The notes under the pieces are model-generated. The model did not search any database, was not told the DNA's origin, and was given only the letters and a program-made list of their open reading frames with translations. A DNA stretch of 7,377 bases, taken from Chloroflexota bacterium. Lineage in GTDB: Bacteria > Chloroflexota > Limnocylindria > QHBO01. Each line of letters starts with the position of its first letter. Position 1 is the first letter of the stretch. The DNA lies in assembly GCA_005879815.1 (NCBI GenBank), contig VBKA01000194.1, forward strand, positions 1-7,377, read 5' to 3'. The translations under genes and the position numbers were made by a program. Positions 5,914 through 7,377 of this stretch are shown one piece after another.

Positions 5914-6795
5914 CTAGTCGCCCGCCACCGCGACTTCACGGTTCGCCGCGCCGAGCGCAGAAGACAGGGCCTCGCGGAGGACGTCGGCAGGAGGCTCCTT
6001 GCTCGTCCACAGGCGGAATGCCGCGGCCTGGGCTGCGAGGAAGCTGGCCTGACCGTTTGCCACGGTCCCGCCGCGCGTCTTCGCCTCGCGCATGAGCGGC
6101 GTCGCAGACTGGTGCAGCGCCAGGTCGAGGACGAAGAGATGGTCGGGCAGCGCGTCCGGCGAGATCGAGCTCGCGGCCTCGTCCGCTCCCAGGCCGCTTG
6201 CATCGATCACCAGCCCGGCGCGGCTCACCTCGGCCTCGAGGATCGTCTCGTGCCATGGTCGCGCGCGCACCTCCATGTGCCGCGCGGTGCGGGCGAAGTG
6301 AGCGACCAGCGCCTCGGCCTTGTGGAGGTGTCGGTTGAAGACCGCTACGTGCTGGAAGCCGGAGCCGATGAGGACCGCCACCGCCGCCCTGGCGCCACCC
6401 CCGGCGCCGAGCACCACAGCGACCCGTGGCCATCGCCCCAGCACCCTCGGGAGCATCGCGGCCAGCCCCGCACGGATGCCGTCCATGTCGGTGTTGTGGC
6501 CCCGCAACCGGGTACCGTCGCGAACGATGACGTTCAGCGCGCCACTCAGGCGGGCGTCGTCGGAGAGGGTGCCCACCAGGGTGGTCGCTTTCTCCTTGTG
6601 CGGCGCAATAACCAGGGCTCCCAGGTAGTCGCGTCCCCGAAGCTCGGCGATCGCCTCGCCGAGCCGATATGGGCGTGGCTCCCAGTGCTCGACCACGACC
6701 TCCAGCCCTGCTGTCTCCAGCCCGGCGCGGAGCACCGCCTCGATCGGGGTGGTCTGGTTGCTGGAGCCGATGATGGGTAGGCGCTGCTCAGGCAT
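5914..6795 (-). CDS. aroE: Shikimate dehydrogenase-like NADP-dependent oxidoreductase (AroE family)
   Basis: AroE reduces 3-dehydroshikimate to shikimate with NADPH in aromatic amino acid synthesis. With the start at ATG 6795 (MPEQRLPIIG) the product has 293 residues, near the usual 270-290. Catalytic residues are in register with the family: Lys67 in APHKE, Asn88 in ALNVIV, Asp103 in HNTDMDG. The NADP fold has GAGGGARA at 130-137 and an NRHLHKAEA segment matching the NRTxxKA loop. The C-terminus shows DLALHQSATPLMREA and GQASFLAAQAAAF, where the family has Y-x-P-x-x-T-x-L and G-x-x-M-L-x-x-Q. Unusually, the N-terminal S-x-S-P substrate-carboxylate motif is replaced by SSNQTTP. It may be a divergent AroE or a paralogue with another substrate. 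A start at 6876 would add a proline-rich tail with no family support. No clear Shine-Dalgarno. Confidence 0.82.
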   Translation of the reverse strand: MPEQRLPIIGSSNQTTPIEAVLRAGLETAGLEVVVEHWEPRPYRLGEAIAELRGRDYLGALVIAPHKEKATTLVGTLSDDARLSGALNVIVRDGTRLRGHNTDMDGIRAGLAAMLPRVLGRWPRVAVVLGAGGGARAAVAVLIGSGFQHVAVFNRHLHKAEALVAHFARTARHMEVRARPWHETILEAEVSRAGLVIDASGLGADEAASSISPDALPDHLFVLDLALHQSATPLMREAKTRGGTVANGQASFLAAQAAAFRLWTSKEPPADVLREALSSALGAANREVAVAGD

Positions 6796-6878
6796 ATGGG
6801 GTTCGGCTGGTCCGTTTTTGAGGTGCGTGGGGCACGGTTGGGGCTGGGCGTTGGGAGGGCCGGCGGGTGGCCCCATGC

Positions 6879-6884
6879 TATCAT
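6879..6884 (+). promoter_or_regulatory. Possible -10 box for tRNA-Ser(GCU)
   Basis: TATCAT matches TATAAT at five of six positions, 14 bases before the mature tRNA 5' end. No convincing -35 lies at the right distance; TTGGGA at 6851-6856 is too far (22-base spacer). The site would drive the tRNA-Ser/tRNA-Arg pair. Confidence 0.3.
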
Positions 6885-6898
6885 CGGCGCCGCTCCGC

Positions 6899-6990
6899 GG
6901 AGAGGTCGCATAGTGGCCTAGTGCGGCGGTTTGCTAAACCGTTGAAGGGGGTTTCCTCTTCCGAGGGTTCGAATCCCTCCCTCTCCGCCA
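6899..6990 (+). tRNA. tRNA-Ser, anticodon GCU
   Basis: Class II cloverleaf. The acceptor GGAGAGG (6899-6905) pairs with CCTCTCC (6980-6986), with discriminator G and encoded CCA (6988-6990). The anticodon stem GCGGT/ACCGT encloses TTGCTAA with GCT at 6933-6935, reading AGC and AGU. A long variable arm (GAAGGG...CTTC) follows. The T arm is GAGGG-TTCGAAT-CCCTC. It is the second serine tRNA in the window and lies 12 bases before tRNA-Arg, so they are probably one transcript. Confidence 0.96.
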
Positions 6991-7002
6991 CCGCCCGGAC
7001 GG

Positions 7003-7078
7003 GTGCCCGTAGCTCAGTGGATAGAGCGTCAGGTTGCGGACCTGAAGGTCGGAGGTTCGAGTCCTCTCGGGCACGCCA
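7003..7078 (+). tRNA. tRNA-Arg, anticodon GCG
   Basis: Standard class I cloverleaf. The acceptor GTGCCCG (7003-7009) pairs with CGGGCAC (7068-7074), with discriminator G and encoded CCA. The D stem is GCTC/GAGC. The anticodon stem TCAGG/CCTGA encloses TTGCGGA with GCG at 7036-7038. The T arm is GGAGG-TTCGAGT-CCTCT. The D loop keeps the A20-type arginine identity base. The anticodon reads CGC and CGU directly, instead of the A34 (inosine) tRNA-Arg usual in bacteria. Confidence 0.96.
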
Positions 7079-7128
7079 GACTCGCCATCGGCGCGCTCTC
7101 AACCGGTGTCCGGACCAGCCCGCTGTGG

Positions 7129-7377
7129 TCAGCCCGTGTCGCGCGTCTCCGAGCGCCGCTGTGGATCCGATTGCTTGACTTCGCGCTCCACCTGGTCGGC
7201 CAACCGCCGCGTCTCGAGGTCGTCAGGCGCTTCGGTCCTGATGCGATCGGTGGAGCCCAGGGTCCGCGATCTGCGCAGCTCGTGGTCTGCCTCTGACCCA
7301 GACGGATTGGAATCGTCGTCGGTGCGCTGCTCGTGTCGCCAACCGTCGCGCAGGCGGCGAACGCGCTGGGATCGGTC
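7129..7377 (-). CDS. 3' end of an unrecognised gene entering from the right edge
   Basis: A minus-strand frame is open from the window edge to TGA at 7129-7131: 82 residues with no start codon inside the window and about 79 % G or C at third positions. The translation is very hydrophilic, rich in Arg, Asp, Glu and Ser, with stretches such as HEQRTDDDSNPSGSEADHE and LADQVEREVKQSDPQRR, consistent with a disordered or coiled C-terminal tail. It has no membrane segment and no motif I know. It ends 51 bases from tRNA-Arg, on the opposite strand. Low-complexity charged frames can arise by chance in GC-rich DNA, so this is tentative. Confidence 0.45.
   Translation of the reverse strand, partial: DRSQRVRRLRDGWRHEQRTDDDSNPSGSEADHELRRSRTLGSTDRIRTEAPDDLETRRLADQVEREVKQSDPQRRSETRDTG

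Noticed and set aside
6112..6780. 222-codon plus-strand frame antisense to aroE
   Set aside because: Shadow of the aroE-like gene; Arg/His/Gly-rich with no recognisable domain.
5914..6876. 320-residue version of the AroE-like protein
   Set aside because: The added 27 residues are proline-rich and have no family counterpart; the domain begins at MPEQRLPIIG.
2790..6990. Similar 3' ends of the two tRNA-Ser genes as att sites of an integrated element
   Set aside because: The similarity is the T arm and acceptor expected in any two tRNA-Ser genes; no integrase or mobile gene lies between.
6881..7102. Minus-strand frame with REDSNLRPSGPQPDALST and EREGFEPSEEE
   Set aside because: Antisense translation of tRNA-Arg and tRNA-Ser(GCU); a well-known spurious protein pattern.

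Overview
The window is a GC-rich bacterial chromosome segment, roughly two-thirds G+C by eye, with GC-biased third codon positions and CCA-encoding tRNA genes. A class I (archaeal-type) lysyl-tRNA synthetase joined to serS, a GT87-type membrane glycosyltransferase and a divergent AroE-like protein fit Chloroflexota (a Limnocylindria-like lineage) or a high-GC actinobacterium. This placement is inference from gene content, not a phylogeny.

Layout. Bases 1-2552 (+) hold the 3' part of a class I LysRS gene overlapping serS by ATGA; serS carries a +1-type frame break near 2405. A 47-codon orphan ORF and tRNA-Ser(UGA) follow. Bases 2825-3279 have no confident gene but hold several perfect inverted repeats and a decayed coding fragment. 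A small helical protein gene with a strong ribosome binding site (3280-3525, +) then meets a secreted acidic repeat protein gene (3625-4131, -) at a shared hairpin terminator. Behind the latter lies an orphan C-terminal piece of a class III nucleotide cyclase (about 4301-4432, +). Bases 4454-6795 (-) carry aroE-like, tdk and GT87 in that transcriptional order; tdk has an out-of-frame internal deletion that removes its catalytic-loop segment. tRNA-Ser(GCU) and tRNA-Arg(GCG) follow on +, and the 3' end of an unrecognised minus-strand gene closes the window.

How it fits together. The outer parts are translation genes: two synthetases and three tRNAs, including SerRS with two of its substrates. 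The middle is a mix of metabolic genes (thymidine salvage, shikimate-type dehydrogenase), envelope genes (GT87, secreted acidic protein) and gene debris. I see no phage, transposon, CRISPR or defence module. The most notable signals are two conserved genes (serS, tdk) broken by the same kind of out-of-frame small deletion, which may be assembly errors or real decay, and a hairpin-dense intergenic region with two mutually exclusive foldings.
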